Of a stretch of 13,845 bases of DNA, positions 13,174-13,845 are shown one piece after another. Made by a program: the position numbers and the translations under genes. Position 1 is the stretch's first letter. Every line of letters begins with the position of its first letter. Source of the DNA: a bacterium (GTDB taxonomy: Bacteria; UBP15; UBA6099; DSWB01); assembly GCA_020061125.1 (NCBI GenBank), contig JAGUYV010000090.1, positions 1-13,845 of the forward strand, in the 5' to 3' direction. The notes under the pieces are model-generated. The model did not search any database. It was given only the letters and a program-made list of their open reading frames with translations, and was not told the DNA's origin.

Positions 13174-13845
13174 ATGCTCGAACGCTTCGTCCGCGGGATC
13201 ATCGAAAAAGAGGGCCGCAAGGCCGTTGTGGATGTTCCCGTTGACTCGATCTCCGTCAACCCCTACCAGCCCCGCCGCCGCTTCGAGCAGAAGCGCCTGG
13301 ACCAGCTCGCGCAATCCATTCGCGAGCAGGGCGTGATTCAGCCCGTGATCGTGCGGCCTCTGGGCAACGGCTACGAACTGGTCACGGGCGAGCGCCGCCT
13401 GCGCGCCAGCAAGCTCATCGGCAACAAAACCATTCCCGCCATCGTGCGCGAGTTGAGCGATCAGGATGTCATTGAGATCGTGTTCATCGAGAATCTGCAG
13501 CGCGAGCAGCTCGACATTGACGAAGAAGCCGAGGCCTACGGGAACCTCATGCACGAAACCGGGGGCCAGGCCTCGGAGCGCGCGCTCCAGCGCGTGGGCA
13601 AGGACATGGACTCGATCCAGAAGCGGTTGTGGATGCTGCACCTGCCGCAGATCATCAAGAAGGCCGTGGTGTCCCGCCTGATATCGCCGGAGCAGGCGCG
13701 GCTCATCGCGCGCATCGCAAACCAGGAAAAACAGATAGAGATTTTCGAGACCGTTTACAAAGAAAAGCTGACCCTGGAAGACACGCGCCGCCTTGTGCGC
13801 TCGCTGCCGTCGGTGATGAAACAGGCAGGGGATTGGGACGACGAG
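13174..13845 (+). CDS. parB: ParB/Spo0J-family protein (3' end cut by window edge)
   Basis: 224 codons are visible and the frame is open at the edge. The ParB N-terminal domain is clear: VDSISVNPYQPRR (23-35), LAQSIREQGVIQPVIVRP (45-62), the CTP-binding motif GERRLRA (72-78) and ENLQREQL (106-113). A helix-turn-helix region follows at about 117-160, and ISPEQARLIARI (170-181) matches the helix after it. ParB clamps bind parS, hydrolyse CTP and load onto DNA for chromosome or plasmid segregation. The ATG at 13174 is the first start after the BY-kinase stop, 42 bp away and in the same frame; AAGGAG overlaps that stop but is about 38 nt from the ATG, so the ribosome binding site is poor and coupling to upstream translation is possible. 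No standard parA is adjacent in the window. It could also be a Noc-like or specialised ParB paralogue. Confidence 0.9.
   Translation, partial: MLERFVRGIIEKEGRKAVVDVPVDSISVNPYQPRRRFEQKRLDQLAQSIREQGVIQPVIVRPLGNGYELVTGERRLRASKLIGNKTIPAIVRELSDQDVIEIVFIENLQREQLDIDEEAEAYGNLMHETGGQASERALQRVGKDMDSIQKRLWMLHLPQIIKKAVVSRLISPEQARLIARIANQEKQIEIFETVYKEKLTLEDTRRLVRSLPSVMKQAGDWDDE

Noticed and set aside
1-13845. Search for CRISPR array, tRNA, rRNA, transposase or defence island
   Set aside because: I saw no regularly spaced repeats, clover-leaf with CCA end, rRNA signature, transposase or defence-family protein. The beta-helix and retropepsin repeats are ordinary protein features.

Overview
The window carries 13 protein genes on a GC-rich backbone with short intergenic gaps. 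Ten of the 13 starts have a recognisable purine-rich ribosome binding site. The organism is Gram-negative: there is an outer-membrane beta-barrel protein ending in an aromatic residue, several signal peptides, and a Wzc-type polysaccharide co-polymerase. The multi-PAS histidine kinase with an N-terminal nucleotide-binding-like domain resembles proteins I associate with Deltaproteobacteria/Desulfobacterota-like and related deep lineages. The sequence alone does not fix the phylum. I see no rRNA, tRNA, CRISPR array, transposase or phage gene.

Layout. Positions 1-3505 (minus strand): a secreted two-lobed retropepsin-like protease with a C-terminal PDZ domain, followed 23 bp later by a histidine kinase (Rossmann-like domain, three PAS domains, kinase core) that runs off the left edge. 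Positions 3506-4617 (plus): a divergent promoter region, a small four-cysteine zinc-ribbon protein, and a DUF2505/SRPBCC-like protein with its own strong promoter. Positions 4618-4840: a gap with a REP-like palindrome and a terminator serving the minus strand. Positions 4841-7254 (minus): a gamma-type carbonic anhydrase, a membrane-anchored SGNH hydrolase and an outer-membrane beta-barrel protein. Positions 7381-8196 (plus): an alpha/beta hydrolase, divergent from the carbonic anhydrase. Positions 8200-8928 (minus): an exported thioredoxin-fold protein lacking a CXXC motif. Positions 9069-13845 (plus): an MBL-fold hydrolase whose promoter is back to back with that of the thioredoxin-like gene, a PfkB-family kinase, a 215-bp leader with two hairpins, a Wzz/BY-kinase fusion protein with a tyrosine-run tail, and a ParB-family protein cut by the right edge.

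How the genes fit together. Much of the window concerns the cell envelope and signalling: sensor kinase with periplasmic protease, beta-barrel with anchored SGNH esterase, and BY-kinase for exopolysaccharide export. No complete pathway is present. The best candidates for unusual biology are the nucleotide-binding domain fused to the sensor kinase and its likely operon with the protease; the BY-kinase gene (UUG start, altered P-loop, tyrosine-codon repeat) directly upstream of a parB gene; and a recurring extended -10 promoter motif (ATGCTA-AAT) upstream of several genes. I did not find a clearly novel defence or mobile system.
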